The translations under genes were made by a program, and so were the position numbers. The notes under the pieces are model-generated. The model ran no database searches and was not told the DNA's origin. It worked only from the letters and a program-made list of their open reading frames with translations. Positions 1 through 9,221 of a stretch of 22,166 nt of DNA are shown one piece after another. Source of the DNA: DASPJL01 sp035628645 (GTDB lineage: Bacteria > Bacteroidota > Bacteroidia > Cytophagales > Cyclobacteriaceae); the NCBI GenBank assembly GCA_035628645.1, contig DASPJL010000128.1, positions 1-22,166 on the forward strand. Reading direction: 5' to 3'. The stretch's first letter is position 1. Each line of letters opens with the position of its first letter.

Positions 1-3000
1 CTGCCACTCGCATCCTGCCTCTGCTTCGCTTGAAGCGCTGCTTAGAAACGTTGAAGGACTATTTTCAGAATCCGCCTCCCAGCTTATGGGCCAGGCTTTG
101 AAGAATTCCCCACCTACATTTAACCGGTAGGATGGCCTTGGATTTTTTACAGTAATATAAACAGGACGGGTATAAATCGTCAGTCCTTCTACAGCCGTAT
201 TGGTAATGGCGCAGTAATATACCGACTTGAATCCGGCAGGTACATTTTTCAAATTAAACGTTGGAGAATAAAACTGACCGGTTATTGCCTTTCCATCTTT
301 GATCCATTGATACCGGTTGTTTGCTGACTTTCCAGCAAAGTCGGCTGATATAGTAAAATCAGTGCCGGGATCCAGCTCATGGCTTTCCGTCACGCCAAGG
401 CTGTCCTGATTCTCATAATAATAGCTGAATGGGAAAAATGCCAGGTTAGGTTCAATATGCTCAAAAGTCAAGTTGTTATTCTGAACATTCAATTCAAATT
501 TCCTTTTTGCTCCATTTAGGTCAGGAAGACTGCTAATTTTGTTAAAATTAAGATTTAGCCACTCCAGGTTATCACAGTTCTTTACAGAAGCAGGAAGTGC
601 TCCTGAAAGTTTATTCGCATCGAAAAACGCCCATTCAAGTTTTCCCAGATTACCTATTTCTTCCGGAAGTGCGCCCTCCAGCTTATTGTTATTTAAAAAG
701 AGCCAATACAGGTCAGAACAATTTCCTATTTGTGAGGGAACTTCTCCTCTTAGTTCGTTTTGCGTCAAATCAATAACAGCGAGTTTTTGTAAGTTTCCGA
801 TACCTGCAGGAAGATTTCCATTGATTTGGTTGAAGGATAAAGCTAGGTTCTTAAGTTCTGTAAGATCTCCGATTTCATCAGGAATAGAACCATATAAGTT
901 GTTATTCCAGAGTGAGATATTTGTGACTCTTCCTTCAAAAGTCTCTATTCCAAACCAATCTTTTACAGGCGCAGATAACCAGTTGGTATTTACGTGCCAA
1001 TTACTTCCATTTAACGAATGATAAAAAGCAACCAAAGCCAAAGAATCACTTCGGTTAATTTTTTTATCCACAAATCTCTCCATTTTAAAATCATCAATGG
1101 CTACTCCTTCTGACCTAACTTGAGCATCTGGTTGTAAGTAATAGGTTAATTTAAACTGAACATTGTTTTCGGAAAGATCTGATTGAGGAACCACAATTTT
1201 TACTTCTCGCCAACCGGTTTTTTCATTCGTCCAGGCATCTTTGTTGGAAAAATAATCTCCGTTCCAATAGACCAATTTTGAATTGTACCAGTTCAATCCA
1301 TTTGAAGTGCGATTCCCTAAACTTGACCAGGACTGTCCGCAATCACTGCTGTATTCAACAAAAACACCTTCCGCAATTGATGCCAGGGCCAGGTTTTGTT
1401 TGAAAGATAAAACAATAGGCCCCTGTTCTTCTTTTAAATTGAAAGAAGGGGTGATTACAGAAAATTCTTCGCCAACCAATACATCACTGGTGATTTTTGT
1501 AAACCAGGCTTTGGAACCGTCTCCTGCTGTATTAATCAATTCCCCTTCCGGTGTTCCCCAATGCCATATGTTTTCACCTTGTTTCTGAAATGAGATCCAT
1601 TGCCCATTGTTGTCCTCAAAATCAGCAACAAAGGGAAGTTCTAAAGGTGCAGGCGTAACAATAGTAAACGTAGCTGACCGGATTGTTTTTGCGCCATATT
1701 CATTAGTTATCTGAACTTCTACATTATATGTGCCCGCAGGGTAAGAAACCTGCGTTTCATACGGAGCTTCCCAATCCTGATAGATCGGAACGCCATCCAA
1801 TAAAACATCCATTTTCGAGACAGAACCTTCAGCAACCACTGCCTTGATTTTTACAGGTTCACAAGCATTAAAGGCGGAATTTGATGTCGGGTTTACCATT
1901 TCAAATGTGGGAGTATTCAATTGTATTCTTGCCCCTATAGATCTTTTTCCAGTTAATTGATTTGTTTTTGCCCTTACCGAAAATAAATAAGAAGCGCTTT
2001 TATCCAGATTCTTAAAGGAATAGGAAAGCGCGGAAGTATTTCCAACCAATTTCATTTCCGATTCCTCAGGATCTAAAAGAAACACATCATATCCCGTTGC
2101 CTCCGTTACGGCATCCCAGGTAAGATTGACGGATTGAGAAGAAACCAGGGTAGTCGTTAGATTTTTAGGTGTGCCTAATATATCAAAGGGCATACTTTGG
2201 GAGGTGTAACTTCCAGCCCTTACTCTTATGATCCCTTTTGAACTGACCTCAGGAACCTCCCAGAAAAATGAGCTTTCATTAGAGGGAAAATCATAGGAAA
2301 TGATTTCCCAGGAAGTTCCATTGTTCAATGAGTATTCAATTGCCAGGTTGTGACCAGTATAATTGTCCCATTTAATCTCTATCTCTTCGCCGGGAGCAAA
2401 GGATTCTCCTCCGAACGGATGTGAAAGCACAATCTCTGGTTTTATAATTTCATAGGTTACTACAAATTTTTGATTACCGGCAAAAGGCAGTTTATATCCC
2501 CTTACGTTTATGTTATATGTCCCTGCCTTTGGATTGTCAAGAGAAACTTGTTCTACATTATTTATATGATCTTTCCCGGGAATCGCATTGGAATAGGGAT
2601 CAAGAGGGTCTAAAGTCATAGGTAAAAACTTTTCCGTTCCGGACGAAAGTTCGAGGTCCAGGTCATTTACAAGAGACAGCGCGGAAACATTGGATGCCTC
2701 CTTATCATTCCAGTAAACCATTACTTTAATTTTCCGGCTACTGGCGGGAACATTAATTGAAAAGCTTTTGGAATAATTTTGCTTTACGGAATCTACAATA
2801 TATCTCTTAGCTTCTATCGCCTCCACCGCCCTTCTGGCATTGACTTTTCCGAAGCCATAAAAATAATCAGGACCAAAATTCCCTAAATCCTCTGCCGAGT
2901 TACACATGATCGCTTTTATTAAGGCTGCTTCGGGATATTTGTTATTTAACTGTTTATAGCGTTGGTAAAGCAAAGCGGCTACACTTGAAATTGCCGGCGT

Positions 3001-4296
3001 GGCCATACTCGTTCCTGACATAACGTTATATCCAAAATCAGAATTGACGGAGGTTACATGGGATCCCATGGCAACAATTTCAGGTTTTAATCTTCCGTCA
3101 GCTACCGGACCTTTACTTGAATAGTCTGCAATAAAATCACTTCTGTCCACGCTTCCTACAGTGAGGACATTTTTGGCGCTGTTAAAAGAACCTGATACCG
3201 TATTTAAGTCATAGTCGTTACCTGCTGAAAATACGTGGAGTAAATTAGGATATTCTTTTACCTGCTTATCAACCAGGCTGCTGTTGTAATCATAAATGCC
3301 ATAATAGTATTCAAATCCATAAGAATTACTGGTAATTACCATCTCATCCTTTTGAAAATGAAAGGGCGCATTCAAAATAACATTCTGAAAAGAGTAATTA
3401 ATCAGGGATGCTTTATTCGCACCTCCTTTAACATCGGGATTTATATTTCCACAACCAGCTATTATACCGGCAACATGTGCAGCATGATCTCCGATTGACG
3501 AATATTCTTTATCGGGATTATTAATTCTTTTCTGATAGTCGTGGTGAAAGGAAAGATATCCTCCGTCTCCTACCCCAATGACTATACCTTCGCCATTAAG
3601 GTTCCTGCCATTGATACCATTGGAATTTAAGACATTCAGGTTGTGGTGTTTCACGCCAGTCAGTATATTAACCTTAGAAGGCGGAGCAACGGGATAGATA
3701 TATGAAACATTTGAAATAAAGGCTATTTCCTGCACTTTTTCTTTAGATACAAGGATTTCAAGTTGATGATGTTCTGCCAATTCCCTGGTTATTTCGCACT
3801 CCAGCTCTTTTAATTTCTGCTTTAAGAGTAAAGGAGATTGATTTTTAAAGTACTTTATGATTAGCGCCAGTTTTCCACTTTTAATAGCCCATTTGGGTAG
3901 CGGCTCCTGTAGAAGTTGTGGATCGATTTTACTTTTCGGTGAAATATCTTCAAGCGCCCTTATTTTAAACTCCTCGATGTTTAAAGAATTCGGGTCGGCT
4001 GAAAAAAAAGCCCAGTAAGCATTATTGGGAATATATTCTAATAATTCAATCCCTGATTGCTGCAGTTTATTCTGCTCTTCAAGGGAAGGAATCTGATAAA
4101 ACTGGATTAGTTTGTAGCTGCCTGGATAGGCCTCTGTTCTAAGCGCAGAAGATTTATTCTGCCGTTTTTGGATGGTGGTTCCGGAAGGAATAAAGGACCC
4201 GGATTTATAATTTATTTTGTATGTATCTTCTTGCTGTTTTTGAGAAAAAGCGATAATAGGGGTAAAGAAGATCAGTAATAGTAGTTGTATTTTCAT
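1..4296 (-). CDS. Secreted subtilisin-like (S8) serine protease with LRR and malectin-like domains, 3' end missing
   Basis: Frame is open from ATG 4296 to the window edge (1432 codons, no stop); the C-terminus lies outside. Residues 1-18 form a signal peptide ending AFS, followed by a propeptide-like region to about 225. The S8 triad is visible: D244 in IGVGDGG, H274 in HAAHVAGI, S430 in GTSMATP, with oxyanion N360 in SAGN. After the protease (about 233-490) come a beta-sandwich near 500-605, an Ig-like segment with a YSLNNGTSW motif, a fibronectin III-like domain from about 706, another Ig-like domain near 800-880, a jelly-roll/MAM-like region near 885-1075, about six 23-24-residue leucine-rich repeats (1084-1250) of plant type (GxIPxxIGNL), an Ig/PKD-like domain and, from about 1388, the beginning of a malectin-like domain (YRLNVGG). 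It is inferred to be exported and probably cell-surface or secreted by the type IX system, but the sorting domain would lie off the left edge. Substrate unknown. Confidence 0.9.
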   Translation of the reverse strand, partial: MKIQLLLLIFFTPIIAFSQKQQEDTYKINYKSGSFIPSGTTIQKRQNKSSALRTEAYPGSYKLIQFYQIPSLEEQNKLQQSGIELLEYIPNNAYWAFFSADPNSLNIEEFKIRALEDISPKSKIDPQLLQEPLPKWAIKSGKLALIIKYFKNQSPLLLKQKLKELECEITRELAEHHQLEILVSKEKVQEIAFISNVSYIYPVAPPSKVNILTGVKHHNLNVLNSNGINGRNLNGEGIVIGVGDGGYLSFHHDYQKRINNPDKEYSSIGDHAAHVAGIIAGCGNINPDVKGGANKASLINYSFQNVILNAPFHFQKDEMVITSNSYGFEYYYGIYDYNSSLVDKQVKEYPNLLHVFSAGNDYDLNTVSGSFNSAKNVLTVGSVDRSDFIADYSSKGPVADGRLKPEIVAMGSHVTSVNSDFGYNVMSGTSMATPAISSVAALLYQRYKQLNNKYPEAALIKAIMCNSAEDLGNFGPDYFYGFGKVNARRAVEAIEAKRYIVDSVKQNYSKSFSINVPASSRKIKVMVYWNDKEASNVSALSLVNDLDLELSSGTEKFLPMTLDPLDPYSNAIPGKDHINNVEQVSLDNPKAGTYNINVRGYKLPFAGNQKFVVTYEIIKPEIVLSHPFGGESFAPGEEIEIKWDNYTGHNLAIEYSLNNGTSWEIISYDFPSNESSFFWEVPEVSSKGIIRVRAGSYTSQSMPFDILGTPKNLTTTLVSSQSVNLTWDAVTEATGYDVFLLDPEESEMKLVGNTSALSYSFKNLDKSASYLFSVRAKTNQLTGKRSIGARIQLNTPTFEMVNPTSNSAFNACEPVKIKAVVAEGSVSKMDVLLDGVPIYQDWEAPYETQVSYPAGTYNVEVQITNEYGAKTIRSATFTIVTPAPLELPFVADFEDNNGQWISFQKQGENIWHWGTPEGELINTAGDGSKAWFTKITSDVLVGEEFSVITPSFNLKEEQGPIVLSFKQNLALASIAEGVFVEYSSDCGQSWSSLGNRTSNGLNWYNSKLVYWNGDYFSNKDAWTNEKTGWREVKIVVPQSDLSENNVQFKLTYYLQPDAQVRSEGVAIDDFKMERFVDKKINRSDSLALVAFYHSLNGSNWHVNTNWLSAPVKDWFGIETFEGRVTNISLWNNNLYGSIPDEIGDLTELKNLALSFNQINGNLPAGIGNLQKLAVIDLTQNELRGEVPSQIGNCSDLYWLFLNNNKLEGALPEEIGNLGKLEWAFFDANKLSGALPASVKNCDNLEWLNLNFNKISSLPDLNGAKRKFELNVQNNNLTFEHIEPNLAFFPFSYYYENQDSLGVTESHELDPGTDFTISADFAGKSANNRYQWIKDGKAITGQFYSPTFNLKNVPAGFKSVYYCAITNTAVEGLTIYTRPVYITVKNPRPSYRLNVGGEFFKAWPISWEADSENSPSTFLSSASSEAEAGCEWQ

Positions 4297-4457
4297 GTGT
4301 ATATTGTTTTTTAGTGGCCACATGGAATACACCATTTAGATATTCTTCTTCGTTTGGTGATTTCCAATCCATGGCTATTTCATGTGTTTGTAATTTGTTT
4401 TTTAGGGTCGCATGGAATTCGCATGATATCCTGTGCTTTCGCTCATGCTCATTTCAT
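4297..4457 (-). repeat. Two tandem leader-repeat units immediately upstream of the S8 protease
   Basis: Read on the minus strand, one unit starts ATGAAATGAGC at 4457 and a second starts ATGAAATAGCC at 4383; the protease's own ATGAAAATA starts at 4296. The units are 74 and 87 bases. Both end in similar A-rich tails (CTAAAAAACAA, then ACAC) and contain ATTCCATG followed by GCGACC or TGGCC. The 87-base unit aligns nearly end to end with a copy at 14790 on the plus strand. Function unknown: it may be a dispersed small repeat, a leader RNA or a fossil reading frame. Confidence 0.7.
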
Positions 4458-4600
4458 TCGGAAAAATTATTAGGTTAAGAGTCATTAGGAGAATAAACTT
4501 TTTATGATTTTTTTAAGGAGGTTTTTGCATTTGTAAAATAGTTATATTTTGAAAATAACTTACCTCATGAAAAACAATTCTTCCATAAGGAAATTTTCTA

Positions 4601-4618
4601 TTTCTTTAATTAAAGAAA
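4601..4618. promoter_or_regulatory. 18-base perfect palindrome upstream of the protease
   Basis: TTTCTTTAATTAAAGAAA is a perfect inverted repeat with no loop, about 305 bases upstream of the protease start. The shape suits a dimeric regulator site better than a terminator. The composition is all A/T except two G/C pairs, so chance is possible. No regulator can be named. Confidence 0.3.
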
Positions 4619-4750
4619 ACCATTAAACTGATATATAATTGATTGTTTTATTCCTTAGAGTAGATTTCGTATTGAAAGCTATTTAAAAAAAAAGACATTA
4701 TCCAAAAAAATATTACATAATTTTTTAAAATATTTTCCATCTACAATATG

Positions 4751-4760
4751 CAAACGTTTG
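4751..4760. promoter_or_regulatory. CAAACGTTTG palindrome
   Basis: A 10-base palindrome centred on CG, resembling the core of LacI/GalR-type operators. It lies 23 bases beyond the polA terminator stem on the protease-promoter side. No regulator gene is nearby; a chance match of this length is not excluded. Confidence 0.2.
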
Positions 4761-4782
4761 TTTGGTGAGCTTAAATACGAAA

Positions 4783-4827
4783 TAAAAAACAAAGGGTTTA
4801 TGATTTGAAAAATATCATAAACCCTTT
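4783..4827 (-). terminator. Intrinsic terminator of polA
   Basis: The 14-base perfect stem AAAGGGTTTATGAT (4791-4804) / ATCATAAACCCTTT (4814-4827) has a 9-base loop. On the minus strand it is followed by a T-rich tail (the complement of the A run 4784-4789). It begins 25 bases after the polA stop codon. Confidence 0.85.
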
Positions 4828-4851
4828 TCTAATGAATTCTTTAGCAACACT

Positions 4852-7677
4852 CTAATGAGCTTCCAGCCAATTGATGCCGGTTCCTAAACCAACCTCCAGT
4901 GGAACTTCTAGTGGCATGGCCTCTTTCATAAAGTGCTCTATCTTTTGTTTTAGAAGTTCTGTCTCTGAACGATGGGTGTCAAAGATCAATTCGTCGTGTA
5001 CCTGAAGGATCATTTGAGACTTCAACTTTTCCTTTTTCATCCAAGTGTGGATATTAATCATTGCAAGCTTAATCATATCTGCTGCACTGCCCTGGATAGG
5101 CGCATTTATGGCATTTCGCTCCGCATAACCCCTCATGGTAATGTTCCTTGAATTAATATCCCTTAAATATCTTCTCCTCCCAAGAATGGTTTCTACATAG
5201 TGATTTTCTCTGGCTTCATTAATTACAAAATCCATATATCGCTTTACAGCGGGAAATTCTGTAAAATAAGCGTCTATAATTTCGGCAGCTTCCCTTCTTG
5301 GAATATCCAGCCGCTGAGAAAGCCCGAATGGAGAGATTCCATATATTATTCCAAAATTTGCTGTCTTGGCCTTTCTCCTCATATCACTGTCAACCTCTTC
5401 GGGGGCTACTTTAAAAATCTTGCTTGCAGTCGCTGTATGAATGTCTTTTCCAAGCCTGAAAGCTTCTATCATGGTTTCATCCTTTGATAAGGAGGCCATA
5501 ATTCTAAGTTCAATTTGCGAATAATCCGCAGAAAGCAATACATGATCGTCATCTCTCGGAACAAAAGCCCTTCTTATCTCCCGGCCTTTTTCAGTTCGGA
5601 TGGGTATATTCTGAAGATTTGGGTTTGTGGAGCTTAGCCTTCCTGTGGCCGCCACTGCTTGATTGTAGCAAGTATGCACTCTTCCATCCTTTGGGCTGAT
5701 CATGGTGGGCAAAGCATCTACATAAGTGGATTTAAGTTTTTGCAACTCCCTGAATTCAAGGATTTGCTTTGCAATATCATGTTGGTAGGCCAGTTTGATT
5801 AACACTTCCTCACCCGTAGCATATTGACCGGTCTTGGTTTTTTTAGCTTTTGGGTCAAGCTTTAGTGTTTCAAATAAAATCCTGCCCAATTGAAGCGGAG
5901 ACGCAATATTGAAACTGCAGCCTGCATTTTTGAAAATCTTTTCTTCAGTCTCCCGGCTCATTCTTTCCAACTCAGTAGAATAGTCCTTCAGAGCGGGTAC
6001 ATCAATGCGGACACCACTACACTCCATATCCGCCAATACATTCAAAAGAGGCGTTTCTATGTCGTTGAATATTTTTTCAAGCTTATTGGTTACGATTATG
6101 GGCGCCAGGATTTTTTTCAATTGTAAAGTAACATCAGCATCCTCTGCGGCATAATCGGAAATTCTCTCCAATTCAACATCTTTCATATTGCCTTGCTTTA
6201 CGCCCTTTCCTATAAGCGCCTCTATAGGTATTGGCGTATAGTTCAGATAACTCTCAGCGAGAACATCCATGCTGTGGCGCATATCAGGTTCGATGAGATA
6301 ATGAGCAAGCATCGTATCAAAAAAAGGTCCTTTTACCTCAACGCCATATTTACTCAACACCATGATGTCAAACTTCAGATTTTGACCGACTTTAGTAATT
6401 CTTTCATTTTCAAATACCGGTTTGAATTCATTGAGTATTTCTACAGCTTGTTCTTTATCATGAGGAATGGGTACATAATAAGCTTCTTTCTCGAAATACG
6501 AAAAAGACAATCCAACTATATCAGATTCTATAGGGTCTACGCCTGTCGTTTCCGTGTCAAAACAAAATTCGTCCTGAATAGAAAGATAATAAATCAAGGT
6601 TTTGCGAAGTTCGGGGGTGTCAATGGTGTTGTAATTATTGACGACGGTATCGATGGTGTCAAAATTCTTTTGCGCCGCTTCCCCCGTAACTTCAGTTGCA
6701 ACCGCGACAGATCCATCTTCGCCAAACAAAGAGATCTGACCTGTCGAAGCTTTTGCTTTTGAAGGAGCTGGTGCTTTTACAGTTTCTAAAACAGCCTCGT
6801 CTCCAAACAATCTTTTCTTAATTGTCCTGAATTCCAGTTCATCAAATAAGGCTTTGAGTTTTTCCTCATTGGGTCCGGTATATTTCAGAAGTTCTTCATT
6901 GAACTCAAGAGGAACCTCTGTATCTATGGTCGCCAATTGTTTTGATAATATCCCCTGAGCACCGAACTGGACTACATTTTCTTTTAACTTACCTTTTAAA
7001 GAATCAGCATTTGCAATCAGATTTTCTACTGATCCGAACTCTTGAATAAGTTTAGAGGCAGTTTTTGGTCCCACTCCCGGTATTCCAGGGATGTTATCCA
7101 CAGCATCGCCCTGAAGACCTAATATATCCCTTACCTGATCAACAGTTTCGATGTCCCACCTTGCAAGCACCTCATTTACACCTAATATTTCAACAGAATT
7201 GCCCATATAGGAAGGCTTGTATAAGTAAACATGCTCTCTTACACATTGGCCAAAATCCTTATCAGGAGTCATCATAAAAACTTCGAAACCTTGTTCCGCA
7301 GCTTTCTTAGCAAATGTTCCGATAATATCATCGGCTTCAAAGCCATCCAACTTCAGCACAGGAATATTAAAACCTTGTACAATATCACAAACCAGGGGAA
7401 TGCCTACCTTGATATCTTCAGGCTGTTCCTGACGCTGGGCTTTGTAAGCTTCAAAAGCTGTGTGTCGAAAAGTAGGCGCTGCTGTATCGAAAGCCACGCC
7501 GATATGTGTTGGTTTTTCTTTAGTGAGTATTTCAATAAGTGAATTGGTAAATCCAAATACCGAGCCGGTATTAAGGCCTTTGGAAGTAATTCTCGGGTTT
7601 TTACTAAAAGCGAAATGAGCCCGGTATATAAGGGCCATTGCATCGAGCAGAAATAGTTTTTTATCAGGTTTGGACAT
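4852..7677 (-). CDS. polA: DNA polymerase I
   Basis: This repair and Okazaki-fragment polymerase has three domains. The 5'-3' flap nuclease/FEN domain is at about 1-300, with GFEADDIIGT, TPDKDF and a helix-hairpin-helix IPGVGPKTA. The 3'-5' proofreading exonuclease (about 350-545) looks active: D374 and E376 of DTE, D437, and Y509-x3-D513 are all present. The polymerase domain (about 560-941) has motif A D718 in ADYSQIELR, motif B RRKAKTANFGIIYG and motif C D895 in QVHDE. Length 941 is normal for Bacteroidota. The linker between nuclease and exonuclease domains holds Q314-I-S-L-F318, which matches the beta-clamp-binding consensus QLxLF. The start at 7677 (MSKPDKKLFLLDAMALIYRA) fits the family N-terminus. 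It is transcribed alone, divergent from argH, with a strong terminator downstream. Confidence 0.98.
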   Translation of the reverse strand: MSKPDKKLFLLDAMALIYRAHFAFSKNPRITSKGLNTGSVFGFTNSLIEILTKEKPTHIGVAFDTAAPTFRHTAFEAYKAQRQEQPEDIKVGIPLVCDIVQGFNIPVLKLDGFEADDIIGTFAKKAAEQGFEVFMMTPDKDFGQCVREHVYLYKPSYMGNSVEILGVNEVLARWDIETVDQVRDILGLQGDAVDNIPGIPGVGPKTASKLIQEFGSVENLIANADSLKGKLKENVVQFGAQGILSKQLATIDTEVPLEFNEELLKYTGPNEEKLKALFDELEFRTIKKRLFGDEAVLETVKAPAPSKAKASTGQISLFGEDGSVAVATEVTGEAAQKNFDTIDTVVNNYNTIDTPELRKTLIYYLSIQDEFCFDTETTGVDPIESDIVGLSFSYFEKEAYYVPIPHDKEQAVEILNEFKPVFENERITKVGQNLKFDIMVLSKYGVEVKGPFFDTMLAHYLIEPDMRHSMDVLAESYLNYTPIPIEALIGKGVKQGNMKDVELERISDYAAEDADVTLQLKKILAPIIVTNKLEKIFNDIETPLLNVLADMECSGVRIDVPALKDYSTELERMSRETEEKIFKNAGCSFNIASPLQLGRILFETLKLDPKAKKTKTGQYATGEEVLIKLAYQHDIAKQILEFRELQKLKSTYVDALPTMISPKDGRVHTCYNQAVAATGRLSSTNPNLQNIPIRTEKGREIRRAFVPRDDDHVLLSADYSQIELRIMASLSKDETMIEAFRLGKDIHTATASKIFKVAPEEVDSDMRRKAKTANFGIIYGISPFGLSQRLDIPRREAAEIIDAYFTEFPAVKRYMDFVINEARENHYVETILGRRRYLRDINSRNITMRGYAERNAINAPIQGSAADMIKLAMINIHTWMKKEKLKSQMILQVHDELIFDTHRSETELLKQKIEHFMKEAMPLEVPLEVGLGTGINWLEAH

Positions 7678-7860
7678 TATTAATATTCTTTATCGAAGAT
7701 TAGATGTTTAATTTTTGATCAAAGAGCATACAAGTGATCAAATATGTATCAAAATTACTAGGATTCTTTTACCTTCGCCTACATTTTTAAATCTGCTTTA
7801 AATTTCAGGCTAAATCAACAAGCCTTTACTTTAACTCTAAACTGACAACTAATTACTGCT
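7678..7860. promoter_or_regulatory. Divergent promoter region of polA and argH
   Basis: The 183 bases between two divergent starts must hold both promoters. A perfect -7-type box TAATTTTG occurs on the minus strand at 7757-7750 (toward polA), and a near match TACCTTCG on the plus strand at 7770-7777 (toward argH). Neither has a clear TTTG box about 20 bases upstream, so the exact positions are tentative. Confidence 0.35.
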
Positions 7861-9192
7861 ATGAAGCTCTGGCAAAAAGAATACAATGTAAAAAAAGAGA
7901 TTGAAGAATTCACTATAGGCAAAGACAACCTATTGGATTTGCAATTAGCTGAGTTTGATGTTTTGGGTTCCATGGCACACATCACTATGCTTGAAAGCAT
8001 AGGATTACTGGAGAAAGAAGAATTACCACTTCTTTTAAAGGGGTTAAAAGAAATTTATAAAGAAATAAAAGATGGGAATTTCACTATTCCGCCCGGAGTA
8101 GAAGACGTGCATTCTCAGGTGGAAATGTTGTTGACCCAACGCCTTGGAGAAGCAGGAAAAAAAATCCATAGCGGTCGTTCAAGAAATGACCAGGTACTGC
8201 TGGACCTTAAGCTTTTCACAAGAAGTAAAATAGAAGAGACAGTAATTAATGTTGAAGCTCTTTTTGATACTTTAATTTCTTTAAGCGAGAAATATAAAGA
8301 CCATTTATTGCCTGGATACACTCATTTACAAGTTGCCATGCCATCATCTTTTGGCCTTTGGTTTGGCGCTTACGCCGAGAGCCTGAAGGATGACCTGCAA
8401 ATGATGCAAGCTGCATTTAAAATTGCCAATCAAAATCCGTTGGGTTCAGCAGCAGGATATGGCTCCTCTTTTCCTTTGAACCGGCAGATGACTACCGATC
8501 TTTTGGGTTTTGACAATTTGAATTATAATGTAGTATACGCTCAAATGGGGCGAGGTAAAACAGAAATGAATGTAGCTTCAGCGCTTGCCTCTATTGCTTA
8601 CACTTTGGGAAAGATAAGCATGGATATCTGTTTGTACATTGGCCAGGATTTTGGTTTTATTACTTTGCCAAATGAACTTACCACCGGTTCAAGCATTATG
8701 CCCCATAAGAAAAACCCGGATGTGTTTGAACTGACAAGGGCCAAATGCAATAAGCTCATGGCATTACCCAATGAAATTTTAATGATAATTTCTAATTTAC
8801 CATCGGGTTACCACAGAGACTTGCAAATCATTAAAGAAAGCTTCATTCCAGCATTTGAAGAACTTAATAAATGCATCAACATGATGAATTATATGGCTGG
8901 GAAAATAATAGTTAAGGAAGATTTATTGACTTCGGATAAATATAAATATATATTTAGCGTCGAAAGGGTGAATCAATTGGTATTGCAAGGTGTACCTTTC
9001 AGGGAAGCTTATAAAATAGTAGGAGAGGAGATTAATTCAGGCAATTTCAAGTTTGAGGGAAAAGTGAACCATACCCATGAAGGGAGTTTGGGAAACCTGA
9101 ATAATCAGCAAGTAAATGAAAAAATGAAAGAGGTTGTTAAGGGATTTGCTTTTGAAAAAGTGAAATCGGCAGTTGACAAATTATTGTCATAG
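7861..9192 (+). CDS. argH: Argininosuccinate lyase
   Basis: Catalyses the last step of arginine synthesis, splitting argininosuccinate into arginine and fumarate in the cytoplasm. It belongs to the fumarase/aspartase superfamily, and 443 residues is the family's usual size. All signature blocks are present: HSGRSRNDQ, GYTHLQVAMP with H155 (general acid/base region), NPLGSAAGYG, and the flexible loop GSSIMPHKKNPD with the catalytic serine in the S277-S278 pair. The loop reads MPHKKNP where many homologues have MPQKKNP. The ATG at 7861 gives the expected N-terminus (MKLWQKEYNV...). No other arg gene is nearby, so it has left, or never belonged to, an arginine cluster. Only 29 bases separate it from the cytochrome gene, suggesting co-transcription. 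Confidence 0.97.
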   Translation: MKLWQKEYNVKKEIEEFTIGKDNLLDLQLAEFDVLGSMAHITMLESIGLLEKEELPLLLKGLKEIYKEIKDGNFTIPPGVEDVHSQVEMLLTQRLGEAGKKIHSGRSRNDQVLLDLKLFTRSKIEETVINVEALFDTLISLSEKYKDHLLPGYTHLQVAMPSSFGLWFGAYAESLKDDLQMMQAAFKIANQNPLGSAAGYGSSFPLNRQMTTDLLGFDNLNYNVVYAQMGRGKTEMNVASALASIAYTLGKISMDICLYIGQDFGFITLPNELTTGSSIMPHKKNPDVFELTRAKCNKLMALPNEILMIISNLPSGYHRDLQIIKESFIPAFEELNKCINMMNYMAGKIIVKEDLLTSDKYKYIFSVERVNQLVLQGVPFREAYKIVGEEINSGNFKFEGKVNHTHEGSLGNLNNQQVNEKMKEVVKGFAFEKVKSAVDKLLS

Positions 9193-9221
9193 CTCCAAGT
9201 GCAATAACAACAATTTTTTAT

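Larger units (their letters stand above)
4458..4782. other. AT-rich gene-free region between S8 protease and polA terminator
   Basis: No plausible gene is seen. The stretch is very AT-rich with several A/T runs, and probably holds the protease promoter, but I could not find a convincing TTTG-N19-21-TAnnTTTG pair on the minus strand. It does contain two palindromes, listed separately. Confidence 0.5.

Noticed and set aside
539..1588. Plus-strand open frames of 160 and 101 codons
   Set aside because: They are antisense to the S8 protease LRR and jelly-roll regions, whose own frame has clear domain motifs; the plus-strand translations look random.
1..4296. Possible frameshift or pseudogene, as no stop-to-stop gene closes within the window
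   Set aside because: I checked the reading frame at several points (around 60, 600, 1740, 2700, 2880, 3060, 3240, 3480, 3540, 3600) and all are in phase with ATG 4296; the gene is simply cut by the window edge.
4297..4457. CRISPR-like or short tandem repeat array
   Set aside because: Only two or three diverged units of unequal length with no spacers; no cas genes in the window.
6193..6762. Plus-strand 189-codon open frame
   Set aside because: It is antisense to polA within the proofreading exonuclease region; no motif and no start context.
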